NCBI GenBank assembly: GCA_933228895.1
Contig: OW121848.1
Location: forward strand, 137,968,615 to 138,032,614
Length of the DNA stretch: 64,000 nt
Reading direction: 5' to 3'
From: Platycnemis pennipes
Taxonomy: Eukaryota; Arthropoda; Insecta; Odonata; Platycnemididae
The notes beneath the pieces were generated by a model. It was not told where the DNA came from. It ran no database searches and worked only from the letters and a program-made list of their open reading frames with translations. Position 1 is the first letter of the stretch; each line of letters begins with the position of its first letter. A program made the translations under genes and the position numbers. Shown one piece after another: positions 38,001 through 44,391 of the stretch.

Positions 38001-39720
38001 CTACTTAGACACTAATAAAACACTCACATAGAAGAGCTGTTGGGATACGCTTTACAATCCAAAATCAAAATACATTTCACTTAAGCAGATTTTCATCACC
38101 TAATGTATCTCAAAAAGTGATGTCGCTATCGGGGTTGATTAGGATCATTGAAACTTTGATTCCACTTGAGTACGGATTTTGAGAAAGCAGACTTGTTTTA
38201 AAAAAATTAAAAAAATGTATATTTTGTTTAATACGACTAACATCATAAGACTCTCAGAATGAAATAGGGAATCAAAATATCAAAATACGCACGAGGTCAC
38301 ACCACGCACGAAGGAGTTTTGTTGGACTCCACCGAACGAACTTTCTTCGCGGGACAAAAGATGAAGCATTCGTAAAGAATCAAGCGTGGGCCGAAGGGAA
38401 CTCTGCGAATCATTGTCAAGGGAGAAGAGCATTTCTATTCGTGGCAACTCACGTCTTTCATATTAGGTTACGCGATATATTCACGTCATCTTCCTTGCTT
38501 TCTTCCTCCCTCTCTTTTTATGGGCTTTATAGTAGCAATTTTATTACGTGGTTGCGTTACGAAATAGCCGTCGACACGAAGAAAAGGAGGACAAGGGGAA
38601 CTATTTCCGCGTTCAAAAATGGTAATGTAAGCAACATTGAACAGCCTAAAACGTATCTCAAGCGAATAAAGTATTTTCAGAAATGAAATAATAATGAAAA
38701 CCCCGATATTTGATTTTTGATTCAGTTACGTTGGCACTATATTGTTAAAAAACCAACAAAAATTTCAAACATACCTTCCAAATTATTAGTAAATTTTGCG
38801 TTCAAATAATGGAAGAGCTAGAGAAAATAATAATGCAGCGTAACGTGTGATTTCAAGTCATCAGTAGACACCGGAAAAAGGTAATGTTTAAGAAACTGTT
38901 ACATTCATAAATTCAAAGATATTTGCTTTGAAGAAATTTTCGACACGCGAGGTCATTGGTTTCCATTATTAGAGATTAAAATGATCGCTCTTCGCCACAA
39001 AATTAATGGTCATTAAATTTAATGGCTCTCTGAGCTGCAATACGCGTCTTCAATAGAGCTACAATGTTGTAAAATGGATTTTTAAAACCCTGCTGTGGCT
39101 TCCATTCCACTTCATGCTATAAGTACTGAGTATCTAATTCATATGCCAATACGTCACGGGAAAATTGCGCAAAATTTTCATTTTCCAGTAAATGAAGGTA
39201 TCGCGGAGGTCTGGATTTTTTTCAGGCGCAAAATAAATTCTGCCGAAAGCTAGGCAAGGGAAACAATCCAATGAAGGACTGATTCCCTTGAGATGAACTG
39301 AGGATGAAATCCTAGTCGCAATTGATTTAAAATCAATCGAGATCGGGAGAAGAGAGAAATCACGGCGGAGTTAGACCTTGATTAAATTTCTGCTGAACGG
39401 AGGGGGGTGCCACGTTATGATAATTACCGTTAAAGCCACCTTTTTCAGGAAAAACCTTTATCTCGACGGGATGTTCCAGTCGCGCTCCTCCTAACTCACC
39501 TCGTTAGGGAGGTTGATGCGCTCCTGGGGACTGCCTCTATGCCGAAAGGACGCCACGAAGACCTCGACCTCACCAGGCGGTCCGTCGGGCGCGACGGCCG
39601 ATCCGTTGCCGTCTTGGGCCTTGGCACGAGGCACGAGGGATCGACACATGGACCTGGAACCCAGCCAATAATTGTTCCCCCACAGGAATCCCGAGCCGGG
39701 AGTACCGCTGGAGTCCAGCA
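4923..39720 (-). CDS. nrf-6-like: NRF-6-like multi-pass membrane acyltransferase (acyltransferase-3 family), 14 exons, 5' incomplete
   Basis: Join of minus-strand exons 39720-39500, 23859-23663, 19457-19261, 18893-18792, 16788-16621, 14805-14712, 14410-14282, 13873-13708, 11068-10989, 10821-10726, 9738-9609, 6554-6380, 6301-6159 and 5066-4923. Each has AG/GT borders and all phases match, giving 680 residues. Counting from the first exon: the NRF domain start reads LDSSGTPGSGFLWGN (2-16), with paired cysteines at 82 and 87; a membrane segment lies at about 141-161; the acyltransferase-3 domain runs from about 240 to 665, with HGMRFIGMTW then His286, DTFFFISGFLLAYL (321-334), RLTP (370-373), YWWRNILYINNF (408-419), CMSWSWYLSNDMQF (426-439) and RIGPY (502-506). 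The family is known for membrane acyl transfer; in C. elegans nrf-6 acts in fluoxetine response and lipid/yolk handling. The substrate here is unknown. The start codon and signal peptide are not in the certain exons. Confidence 0.92.
5204..5376. mobile_element. pogo/Tigger-like MITE in the last intron
   Basis: Terminal inverted repeats CAGTCAAGCCCGTTTATAAT and (opposite strand) CAGTCAAGCCCACTTATATC are flanked by TA on both sides. About 173 bp with no coding capacity. The TA target and CAGT...AAGCCC ends fit pogo-group Tc1/mariner elements. It lies about 140 bp upstream of the terminal exon of the NRF-6-like gene. Confidence 0.75.
5459..5575. repeat. hairpin-forming inverted repeat (MITE-like)
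   Basis: Arms of about 39 bases (5459-5497 and 5538-5575), starting ATTCTGAATGAT and ending ATCATTCAGAAT, pair with few mismatches around a 40-base loop. The arms create a 66-codon frame that is not a gene. Probably a small foldback element in the intron. Confidence 0.7.
6159..6301 (-). CDS. NRF-6-like gene, PLSRLTYGAYLLNP exon
   Basis: The exon encodes FKGWIPLSRLTYGAYLLNP, the 'W.pLSrLTY.aYLvHp' block near the end of the domain. From general knowledge of the family the residue before the final proline is usually His; here it is Asn (residue 611). Acceptor TTATTTCAG, donor GTGAGTAC, phase 1 in and 0 out. Confidence 0.92.
6380..6554 (-). CDS. NRF-6-like gene, LAWILVACSTGYAG exon
   Basis: The exon encodes TAILLWVLGS, VLFGVYDKD, ALNRTVWSLGLAWILVAC and STGYAG, matching the 'al.R..WalglaWiv.AC..G.gG' region of the family. 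Acceptor TCCTCTAG, donor GTAAAATGA, phase 0 in and 1 out. CTAG at the acceptor is a little unusual but usable. Confidence 0.92.
6796..6939. mobile_element. TTAA-flanked MITE, about 136 bp
   Basis: TTAA at 6796-6799 and 6936-6939 bounds a GC-richer insert beginning CCGCTGCTG and ending CAGCGAAAGGG. The CC/GG ends plus TTAA duplication resemble piggyBac-type non-autonomous elements. The right end resembles the right end of the element at 16119-16416. Confidence 0.5.
8046..8124 (+). pseudogene. Harbinger second ORF, first-exon remnant (Myb/SANT-like)
   Basis: The ATG at 8046 opens a frame with FKVKIPKINEEQKLILLEFV and reaches a donor-like GTCAGTAG at 8125. The 'F...E...LL..V' pattern matches the first helix of the Myb/SANT-like DNA-binding proteins encoded by Harbinger elements. 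The remainder is deleted. Confidence 0.5.
8182..8463 (-). pseudogene. Harbinger nuclease transposase, N-terminal remnant
   Basis: A 93-codon frame ending FRRLYRIPKDIAADLIRELTPFLRAHS. The 'FR....I..DL..ELTPFL' pattern is the N-terminal region of HARBI1-type DDE nucleases. No catalytic DDE region follows; the frame stops at the internal deletion. Confidence 0.65.
9236..9580 (+). pseudogene. old RTE-like LINE 3' fragment
   Basis: Plus-strand sequence matches, with much divergence, the 3' coding end of the LINE at 29611-30893: blocks equivalent to VSNEEVLRRVGEKRS, LIGHILRHDGLMK, and G(K/R)PRMRYMEQV are recognisable in shifted frames. No tail or target duplication was identified. It sits just outside exon 9609-9738, within the adjacent intron. 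Confidence 0.7.
9609..9738 (-). CDS. NRF-6-like gene, RIGPYLVGM exon
   Basis: The exon encodes LYDPPWTRIGPYLVGMCTGY, the conserved 'Y..PW.R..PYLvG...G' block of NRF-type acyltransferase-3 proteins. Acceptor TTTTCAG, donor GTATGTTTA, phase 2 in and 0 out. Confidence 0.92.
10726..10821 (-). CDS. NRF-6-like gene, transmembrane exon
   Basis: A small exon encoding a nearly continuous hydrophobic helix (VLSVIILVIILISSSVL), then a GYIP-type loop. Acceptor TTATTTCAG, donor GTGAGTATC, phase 2 in and 2 out. The low-complexity hydrophobic sequence is not diagnostic alone; position and phase fix it. Confidence 0.88.
10989..11068 (-). CDS. NRF-6-like gene, CMSWSWYLSNDMQF exon
   Basis: The exon encodes CMSWSWYLSNDMQFFILGTF, the 'C.WSWYLANDMQF' block found in nearly all NRF-6 family proteins, and the start of a membrane helix. 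Acceptor CATTTTAG, donor GTAAGTTAC, phase 0 in and 2 out. Confidence 0.93.
11955..13245 (-). pseudogene. old RTE-like LINE, antisense, about 1.3 kb
   Basis: Read on the minus strand this resembles the RT half of the 29.6-kb LINE, from the FLDEDQ region (near 13200) to the C-terminal region (near 11990). A 142-codon frame (12587-12159) carries the block equivalent to SRREEAKTNTKLRKQKL and ends in the KRSLLKPLKK region. Many frameshifts and small gaps mark it as an old, inactive copy inside the intron between exons 13708-13873 and 10989-11068. Confidence 0.75.
13708..13873 (-). CDS. NRF-6-like gene, RLTP / YWWRNILYINNF exon
   Basis: The exon encodes LTPTYMVVLGIV and YWWRNILYINNF, both hallmark blocks of the NRF-6 acyltransferase-3 domain, with a short loop between. 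Acceptor TCACACAG, donor GTAAGTTC, phase 2 in and 0 out. Confidence 0.93.
14282..14410 (-). CDS. NRF-6-like gene, SGFLLAYLYF exon
   Basis: The exon completes the SGFLLAYL helix and adds a basic cytoplasmic loop ending in VVRRFLR, which joins the next exon to form the RLTP motif of the family. The donor is GTAAGTTTG and the acceptor ends AATGAAG. The upstream pyrimidine tract is weak, but phase and protein continuity leave little doubt. Confidence 0.9.
14712..14805 (-). CDS. NRF-6-like gene, DTFFFIS exon
   Basis: Acceptor TTTTTCAG, donor GTAAGTTG. The exon encodes a short extracellular loop with an NST glycosylation sequon, then SVDTFFFI, the signature start of the second helix of the acyltransferase-3 domain. 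Phase 1 in, 2 out. Confidence 0.92.
15700..15745. repeat. dispersed short repeat, copy 1
   Basis: GGGGAGGCAAT...GACAGC...AGGTCATTTGCACCA is also seen, with changes, near 23975-24020 and 47315-47345. Family unknown. Confidence 0.4.
16119..16416. mobile_element. TTAA-flanked MITE, about 290 bp
   Basis: TTAA at 16119-16122 and 16413-16416. The insert begins CCCTTCCACATGG and ends CTCAGCGTTGAAAGA, and holds an internal inverted repeat (AATTCACATC ... GATGTGAATT). It resembles the 6.8-kb element at its right end and fits a piggyBac-type non-autonomous element. No coding capacity. Confidence 0.55.
16621..16788 (-). CDS. NRF-6-like gene, first acyltransferase-3 exon
   Basis: The exon encodes ALGHFLMCFSVPRNT, then AIHGMRFIGMTWIIMVHSVYF. 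This is the opening helix of the NRF-type acyltransferase-3 domain and includes its conserved histidine (residue 286 in the partial protein). Acceptor CATTTCAG, donor GTGAGATT, phase 1 in and 1 out. Confidence 0.92.
18792..18893 (-). CDS. NRF-6-like gene, variable-loop exon
   Basis: Acceptor CTTTTCAG and donor GTCAGTAG flank 102 bases, phase 1 in and 1 out. The product is a hydrophilic Lys/Glu/Asn-rich loop (MIAVELNKSPKQEAKEPRQ) between the first membrane segment and the acyltransferase domain. This loop varies in the family, so the call rests on splice phase and position more than on similarity. Confidence 0.75.
19261..19457 (-). CDS. NRF-6-like gene, transmembrane plus loop exon
   Basis: After acceptor CCACAG the exon encodes a strongly hydrophobic helix (FVIFLLLFLMLAGTYYDMVIW), then a charged cytoplasmic-type loop. 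The frame stays open past the exon for 19 codons, but the donor GTGAGGCATT at 19260 gives the phase (1) required by the next acceptor, so I end the exon there. Confidence 0.86.
19938..20177. repeat. tandem duplication, two 120-bp units
   Basis: Two adjacent copies starting GCCCTACATGACTTT at 19938 and 20058 differ at only a few positions. Non-coding, in the intron between exons 23663-23859 and 19261-19457. Confidence 0.85.
20200..23600. other. intron of the NRF-6-like gene, no gene recognised
   Basis: Largely unique-looking AT-rich DNA. A 72-codon minus frame near 20575-20790 and one near 22406-22615 have no recognisable motifs. A pyrimidine-rich stretch at 22040-22180 resembles an antisense LINE 3' end (CATTCTTCCCTATCC, CTCGCAGTCTTTTATTTTCCC) but is too short to assign. 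Confidence 0.5.
23663..23859 (-). CDS. NRF-6-like gene, NRF-domain cysteine exon
   Basis: Acceptor CTTTCCAG and donor GTAAGTGGC border 65 codons plus 2 bases, phase 0 in and 2 out. It encodes LVALCAPNVCPEE, matching the 'CxPSxC' cysteine pair of NRF domains, followed by a hydrophilic extracellular stretch. It lies almost 16 kb from the exon upstream, the longest intron between certain exons. The surrounding DNA is more GC-rich than most of the introns. Confidence 0.88.
23960..24180. repeat. dispersed repeat, copy 2
   Basis: Contains GGGGGAGGCAACCGACAAC, AGGTCATTTGAGCTATT and GGGTGGAGAGAAAC in the same order as a stretch near 47315-47420. Moderately GC-rich and non-coding. Confidence 0.4.
25769..26446 (+). 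pseudogene. LINE APE-type endonuclease domain
   Basis: A 225-codon open frame of the exonuclease-endonuclease-phosphatase fold. Visible blocks include LGISEMKWP (the metal-binding Glu), VQVYMPTTNYEDEE, LIILGDWYAVVGEG (usually GDFNA or GDWNA, here Tyr replaces Asn), YGLGNRNDREERLLEF, and the C-terminal QIDYILV and SDYNLVMMK. The C-terminal catalytic 'SDH' reads SDY here. Such fragments are often database-labelled craniofacial development protein 2-like. The start lies upstream in broken frame, so the domain is incomplete at its N-terminus. Confidence 0.88.
26771..27430 (+). pseudogene. LINE linker and reverse transcriptase N-terminal part, broken
   Basis: Two consecutive frames, 26771-27052 and 27083-27430, are separated by one in-frame stop. 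They encode the linker, then KASGIDDVRAALIK, TGEIPRDFEKNIIIPIPKK and NFRTISLTTHASKILTRI, which are RT fingers motifs. The second frame shifts after DEDQFGSGK, compared with DEDQFGFRK in the younger copy. Confidence 0.85.
27534..28500 (+). pseudogene. LINE reverse transcriptase C-terminal part, many frameshifts
   Basis: After a 60-bp insertion the RT palm resumes (FVDLEKAFDNVDWDSML equivalent near 27535-27580), but the region equivalent to the catalytic FADD (27815-27845) is shifted and altered. The last frame, 28305-28499, covers the equivalent of MKTIVEGKVNGKIGK and the C-terminus of the protein. Confidence 0.8.
28580..28800 (-). pseudogene. possible Tc1-like transposase N-terminal fragment
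   Basis: Inside a 100-codon minus frame (28872-28570) the stretch SHKICGDLSKVLGYSRNRIN, VLKFLHE and PKIGGSGRR resembles the first helix-turn-helix of Tc1-type transposases ('I...L..Sr..V..v.k...e.gs.....GSGRp'). No DDE catalytic part or inverted ends were found. It directly follows the LINE at 25.7-28.5 kb. Confidence 0.35.
29040..29480. other. GC-rich block with CT-rich microsatellite
   Basis: Contains a CT/poly-C run (about 29066-29106) and many CpG dinucleotides amid AT-rich flanks. Overlapping frames on both strands (up to 117 codons) are expected from the low stop density and carry no motifs. Could be an alternative promoter or decayed exon; nothing decides. Confidence 0.35.
29611..30893 (+). 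mobile_element. young 5'-truncated RTE-like LINE
   Basis: Flanked by the 11-bp duplication TAGAAGAATAT (29600-29610 and 30894-30904), starting abruptly inside the RT domain and ending in an ATG-repeat tail (about 30873-30893). The open RT frame, perfect duplication and clean tail indicate a recent insertion, younger than the neighbouring copy at 25.7 kb. Confidence 0.93.
29612..30862 (+). CDS. LINE reverse transcriptase, 5'-truncated but open
   Basis: Open from the truncation point to the stop at 30862 (about 416 codons). It begins at RTISLTTHESKILTRI (RT motif 2 region), then DEDQFGFRKSKGTREA, FIAFVDLEKAFDNVDW (palm motif A), KGVRQGCARSPVIFNVYIE (motif B, with Arg where Leu is usual in QGCALSP) and MLRFADDIALIAE (catalytic motif C). 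The C-terminus carries MWCYRRMLKIKW, LIGHILRHDGLM and GRPRMRYMEQV. The endonuclease and RT fingers are absent, and no promoter is visible, so it is not expected to be an autonomous gene. Confidence 0.92.
   Translation, partial: RTISLTTHESKILTRIIYRRIERKAEEFLDEDQFGFRKSKGTREAILALRLLIEKRMEKNKPTFIAFVDLEKAFDNVDWDSMLGILKGIGVSYNDRRIIHSLYKNQVAVIKSGPSCEEARIRKGVRQGCARSPVIFNVYIERAINEVKEKCSGVNIHGETISMLRFADDIALIAETEKELNKMLTTMERTMARYQLKINKKKTKILVCSKREEAKTNVKLGKQKLEEVKEFCYLGSRVTNYGRSKKEIVSRIAQAKRAFFQKKNLLTAGNTSIEVRKQFIRTYIWSIFLYGSESWTMTAAEKKRVEAFEMWCYRRMLKIKWIDRVSNEEVLRRVGEKRSLLTTLKRRRENLIGHILRHDGLMKTIVEGKVNGKIGKGRPRMRYMEQVVKSVKEKNYVTMKRLADRRNEWKAASNQS
31020..31090 (+). repeat. possible decayed tRNA-derived SINE head
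   Basis: GTGGTAGCCGGGTACCTGCC resembles a Pol III A box region, and GGTTTTGGTTTGAATAAC about 35 bases later a damaged B box. Weak. Confidence 0.25.
31151..31795. mobile_element. possible TTAA-type element, about 0.64 kb
   Basis: The left end TTAACCCTGGTACG and the right end (minus strand) TCAACCCTGCGTTAG are similar inverted repeats. The sub-terminal motif GGTACGGTAGGGTGTTAGGA recurs as GCGGTGGGGTGTTTGAACAC near 31573 and, inverted, near 31755. The right target is TTGA, not TTAA, so it is decayed or misjudged. No coding frame. Confidence 0.4.
31800..39490. other. long intron of the NRF-6-like gene, no gene recognised
   Basis: Mostly AT-rich, unique-looking sequence. A CpG-richer patch lies at 32770-33150 and another near 38290-38450. 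A 119-codon minus frame at 34911-34552 and a shorter pair near 36621-36900 have no recognisable domain and no convincing splice borders. Confidence 0.5.
39500..39720 (-). CDS. NRF-6-like gene, most 5' certain exon (NRF domain start)
   Basis: Acceptor CTCTCCGCAG lies just above 39720 and donor GTGAGTTAG begins at 39499. The exon starts with two bases of a split codon (xTG, so Met, Leu or Val) followed by 73 codons and ends in phase 0. It contains LDSSGTPGSGFLWGN, the block that follows the WA..M motif in NRF domains, then a cysteine (SMCRSL) and FVASFRHRG. The preceding WA-containing exon was not found. Confidence 0.88.
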
Positions 39721-40273
39721 CTGCGGAGAGGATAAAGGAGGAATAAATTGCAGAAAACATTACCATCAATAGAACCATGCCCGTAATGAAATAAACTCAT
39801 GATATTCCAAAACCCAACAGTGGGGTTAAATCACTCTTGATGAACGGGTAACCCTGCAAGCTGCATACCCTTCAACAGGTATGAAAGCTTGGAGAACGAC
39901 AATGCCTGTGTCGCAGCAGCTACCGAAAGAGACAACTGGACATCATCCACGCTGCGAAAACTTACGATCAACTCTTGATGAACCTTTACCTTCAATTACC
40001 GAAAAAAATCGGCTATCAAGTTAGAGGGTACTATTTAGCAGATAATGAAATTTAGCTTAAAACAGTTGCTTATAGTTGGCATGTGTCCGACTATCATTTA
40101 ATGTTAAATTGATGCTGTCCATATGGTTTTGATACAAGTGTTTCATGTTCAATATTCAGTTATCGCTGAGGAAATAATATTGATTTTTTCAAATGTTGGA
40201 ACATAAATTTTGTAATTTGCATGCATGCGAACTGCAGTAAAACTTCTGGGGCAGATTTCTGCGGACAGCTAGC

Positions 40274-40800
40274 TTGCCCGATCTTAGAATTAATCTCAGC
40301 GGTTACATACTCATACATCCTAATGTTCAATTGACCATGGAAATCGGAGCGACAATTTTAAACTCTTTAGACCTGATCATATATTTGGAGGACAATAGAC
40401 ACAGGTTCTCCATTTATAGGAAACCGGCAACCACCGATGCAATTATACCCAGTGACTCATGCCACCCGCACTACCACAAACATGCCGTTTTCCATTCCAT
40501 GGTCCACCGCTTAATCAACCTTCCCCCTCCTCCCGATGCTTTGACACGTTAATCCAAATTTTAAAACAGATAGCTTTTAACAACGGATATAACGAAGCCA
40601 TCGTGGATAACATTTTAACGAAAAAACTGAAGACAAAGGCCATCCAGCAACTTACTCCCTTGTTATCCAACCATCACAGCCCCACCCAATACTGTAAATT
40701 GTCATTCTATGGAAATAAGTCTTACGCTACTTCACACGCTATCCGGAAAGACTCTTTTAAAATATGTTTTTACATTCCGAAAACAATTTTAAGTATGTAC
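40274..40800 (+). pseudogene. Penelope-like RT C-terminal region, frameshifted
   Basis: The first frame carries LNSLDLIIYLEDNRHRFSIYRKPATTDAIIPSDSCHP, the 'LdltI.......f.iYRKpT.td..i...S.Hp' block of Penelope and related RTs. It continues in a second frame with HRLINLPPPP-type sequence and NGYNEAIVDNILTKKL. The switch near 40520 is a frameshift; the second frame ends in a stop before the endonuclease. Confidence 0.85.
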
Positions 40801-40801
40801 C

Positions 40802-41062
40802 TTGACCAACGCCAAAGATCTTTTTGACCCCAATCGAAATAGCGGAGTATATAAAATCAAGTGCGACGACTGCTCCAGCTACTACATTGGACAGACGAGA
40901 AGAGGCTTCTCCAAAAGGATGAACGAGAATAAGAACTGCTTCCGAAACGGTGACCTGGCCTCCAGCTTCGCACAACATCTAATTGAAGAGGGTCACCACA
41001 GCTCCTTTGAACCCCAAATCCTCCATTTGGCCCCCAAAGGCCGAAAGCTGGATGCCTGGTAG
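40802..41062 (+). pseudogene. Penelope-like GIY-YIG endonuclease domain
   Basis: Contains GVYKIKCDDCSSYYIGQTRRGFSKRMNE: the GIY (here GVY), the YIG core and the downstream Arg, with the CDDC cysteine pair typical of Penelope endonucleases. HLIEEGH follows. The frame stops after RKLDAW, with the reading continuing as QQEIGLHCKN, so one stop interrupts the C-terminus. Confidence 0.88.
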
Positions 41063-41291
41063 CAACAGGAGATTGGCCTCCATTGCAAGAATCCTGGACT
41101 GTTGAACGACATCACCTTTTTTAACCTCCCACCCCTACTTTCAGTTGTTTTACCCACGATCTATTCAACCTGTCCCTAATCCCTTTCCCACAATTTATCC
41201 TCACATTCTTTCCCCCTTCCCTCCCCTGCCTGTTCCCTAACTGTATGTAAAGGAATTCGAGGCAAAAAAAATTCTATTTGTACCTGATGAT

Positions 41292-41406
41292 CGGGCAAGG
41301 GCCTAGCCAAGTTGACACACCGGTTCCCGTAAGATCACCGAAGTTAAGCAACCTTGCCAGTGGGGCTCCAGAAGGCCCCCGACCACCCCTCCCACTTATA
41401 TTTTTT
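41292..41406 (+). mobile_element. 5S rRNA-derived SINE nested in the Penelope-like 3' UTR
   Basis: The 5' half holds CACCGGTTCCCGTAAGATCA and CCGAAGTTAAGCAAC, matching the internal-promoter region of arthropod 5S rRNA. The insert is bounded by the 11-bp direct repeat TACCTGATGAT (41281-41291 and 41407-41417), which also restores the Penelope tail when one copy and the insert are removed. About 115 bp, ending in a T-rich run. Confidence 0.85.
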
Positions 41407-42249
41407 TACCTGATGATGGCCTAACGACTGAAACCGGTACTACCAACAATAAACCAGTGGAATTCACAATTTTCTAGCTCTTCATTACTATGGAAAAATT
41501 CCACAAAATAAGTAGGCACACAGTCACTAAATTTTATGATTAAATGAACCTGGACTCATTTTAAACAGATGGTATTCTACAGGAAAACCTGAAAAATAAG
41601 CAAATACCCTTTAATCTAGTCAAACCACTATAGTTCCCCACCATCTCACGGCCTATACCGGTATAGGGCTGAAAAATGACATTTAAATTGGATGATGAAT
41701 ATCGGATTCGTGAAAACTCCAAAGATAGAATCAACATACTAGCGAGTTAACGAAACTTGGAATGAAACCTTCAATAATAGTTCAATTTTATTTTTAATGT
41801 CCTTTTATTATTGCTCAAGAGGGTTCAACTTAAATACAACGTTCCTTCGTATTTGATCTCACAATTAGTCTCACAGATTAGAAATTCAAATATAGTTGAA
41901 GATAAAGGGTTTTATAGGTAGATACAAATAAAGGTTTTACTCTGTTGGCCCCCAATTCAATTCTCTGAAATTCTCTGAAATTAATGATGAATAATATATT
42001 TAAATTATTGATTAATCAATATCGTTACTTTGGAATGCGATCGCTGATGAAATCGCAATCATTGAGATCTTGTTCAGTATCCACACACGTTTTGAAGAAC
42101 TGATTCTGAATTGTTTACTTAGACTAAATTCCCAGTACAAAATTATAAGACATGCGGTGTTATTGTGGTTAAAGCTGGTTCTCCAATGAGAGGCTTAATT
42201 ATTTTCAAAGCATATTAAATATTTTTTCAATTATCCATCAGCATTATCA

Positions 42250-42400
42250 TTAGCCATAAATTCTAAGGTTGGTTAGATGCAGCCTACACTCCATTCGCTT
42301 TCGGGTAACCCAGATATGTCTTCTCTTATCCACATTTCACTACTTTTCCATATACTTCATACGAGGCCTTCTTCAAATTAAGAGCTGATTTGAGAGCTAT
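42250..42400 (-). pseudogene. old RTE-like LINE 3' fragment, antisense
   Basis: TAAGGTTGGTTAGATGCAGC, TCCACTCATT-like and CATACGAGGCCTTCTT segments match, with divergence, the 3' end of the 29.6-kb LINE in reverse. Too short and decayed to give frames. Confidence 0.55.
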
Positions 42401-44390
42401 GACATTTACTACGATTTTTATTTCACTGGCTAGGACATCTGTTCCAATACATTTCTCTCCATTGAAAATAAAGTTTTGCTATTTTGCGATGTTGGTAGAC
42501 TCCATCAACTCCGTTATCCTCTTTTAAAACCACTCGCTTTATTTGTGAAGAGATAGAAAACACCAATAAAGATGGTAAAACCTTTAAAGGCTAAATCAAA
42601 ATATTATAGTGCTATTCACAAATTTCAAATAACTTGTTTCCCTTTTAGCCAAACTTATATAAAAATATTCTTGATTTTGAGAAAAATGAACTAGATTCCA
42701 CAACATGTTTCGAATCCTAAATAAATATTGTGGTATTTAGCTTTCATTTACAGCAGAAGTAAATAAAATTGCGAATGAGTAGTCAATTTCTGTCGTCAAG
42801 TTTTCTTACACAATCCATGTTTCCGCATTCTATTCTTTTTTGCCTAAAAAATTACTGCTGTGGGTAAAGTACACCATACCCATGAGCAAGAATCCCGCAT
42901 TTTAATGTCTCCTACACATGTCGAACTTCATCTGCAAAAGAGCACATCTCTGTTGTATACCAGCCACATACTCGCTTTTCCAATATTCCGAACGCATTAA
43001 ATAACCATGAACTCTTGTTCACTGAGCTGTAACGGAGCTTGTTTAAGGGACAGGGTCAGGAGTTCATCACATTTCAAATTCGCGAAATACGGACTAGGTT
43101 GGTAACTATAGGTACCAGTTTCAAATCTTGGGTGCAAATCACTCTTTACTGCCTAGATTGTCTTTATTGCCTATAATTACAATTCAAAATTCCCTCCTCA
43201 TTATTTTCCAACTTCATCTGTAGTTTTTTTACCCTATAATATCCTTTTGATCTATCTACTCCCTAGGCCATTATAAAAGCCCTTTCTCCTTCCACCACTT
43301 CATTAGATATTTCCTTTGCGGGTATTCTCTAAGTAATACAAGGACAAAATATCTAAACTGCATGACATAGACAAGGCATTTTCCGCGCTGAAAAAAAATC
43401 CGTAACCAAGAGGTCCTGATTACTTAACCTTTCAACGACGTCATTTAGTTCCGAGAATCTGTCTCTAATGATCACCTCTCAAGTTACGCCATCGCTGGAA
43501 AATTTTAACTGTCCTGACCGATATTCCCGTCCTTTGAAAGCTGCACTTAAAGGAGAACAATGGGTATATGCCGGGAGAGGCAGGTCACTTCATCATTCCT
43601 CTCAACGCAGCTTATGTGTAGCGACGAAACGAAGCCATTTTTTGACAGTCATCCACTTTACCGTTGCGCAACCGAATAAATTTAAAAAAATATCAAGGTG
43701 ATGAACTTTTGTCATGGAGCGCTTTTGTCCTGATCAGCTTTCCACTGAACTCCCTCCACGAGACAAGAGTTACAATATACTGGTGCAAAATGCAATGAAA
43801 AAATTGGGAATCCGTCGCAACTGTGTTCTTGAGAAGAGATTGCTGCACAAGTGATGAAGTTTGGCTTCCATTACAAAAAAAATACATGAAAATGGCCTAA
43901 TAACTGGGTTTATATTCCATGAAACGGTAGAAAGCACAACCGTATGCGTGCGAATAGAGAAATCTAACTATAGGACCGACGAAATTGCAAACCATGAGAA
44001 TAAAAGTGGGGTTAAAGAATTTTTTTATAAACTGATAATGACAAATTCAACCCGTAGATTTAGCCCAAGTTTATAGTATTAAAAAAATATGTGCTCTTAC
44101 CCTATAAATTTGCCCATTTGGCACCCAAATGAGATTAATGAGGACCGCCAGGTAGGAATTGTATGAAATTCCCTGTTACTTAATTATTTAATAAGCTAAT
44201 TAAATTATTATTTACATGTTAGTACATCATATAAATACAAGATAAGATAATCAGCTCTAGAGCCACAATAAGTTGCATCGTAGAAAGTACCTATTACCCA
44301 GGAAAAAATATCTTGGTCAGGGAGCTACTCATTCTAGAAACAGAACTATTCACAATCGTTGGGATATAGGTCGTAGCAACGATATCGAGG
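42400..44390. other. AT-rich non-coding DNA
   Basis: No gene recognised. 43090-43140 has weak Pol III-like boxes (GGTTGGTAACTATAGG, CAGTTTCAAATCTT) that could be a decayed SINE. Confidence 0.4.
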
Positions 44391-44391
44391 G

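Larger units (their letters stand above)
40257..41465 (+). mobile_element. Penelope-like element, decayed 3' portion, interrupted by a SINE
   Basis: RT C-terminal and GIY-YIG endonuclease coding pieces in three frames are followed by a 3' UTR ending CTGATGATGGCCTAACGACT, GAAACCGG and a CAATAAA run, the usual kind of Penelope terminus. A 5S-derived SINE sits at 41292-41406. RT joined to a C-terminal GIY-YIG domain is diagnostic of Penelope-like elements. Confidence 0.88.

Noticed and set aside
39980..40080. Minus-strand block ending SSRVD before GTAAGT as the missing host exon
   Set aside because: The phase fits, but there is no Trp/Cys motif and it is open for only a short stretch.
41300..41350. 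5S rRNA gene
   Set aside because: Only the 5' and box A-like part is present and it sits inside a direct-repeat-bounded insertion in a Penelope tail.
44096..44160. Minus-strand block LAVLINLIWVPNGQIYR ending at a donor, as the missing host exon
   Set aside because: It does not resemble the expected C...WAxxM sequence and its end phase does not fit the 39720 acceptor.
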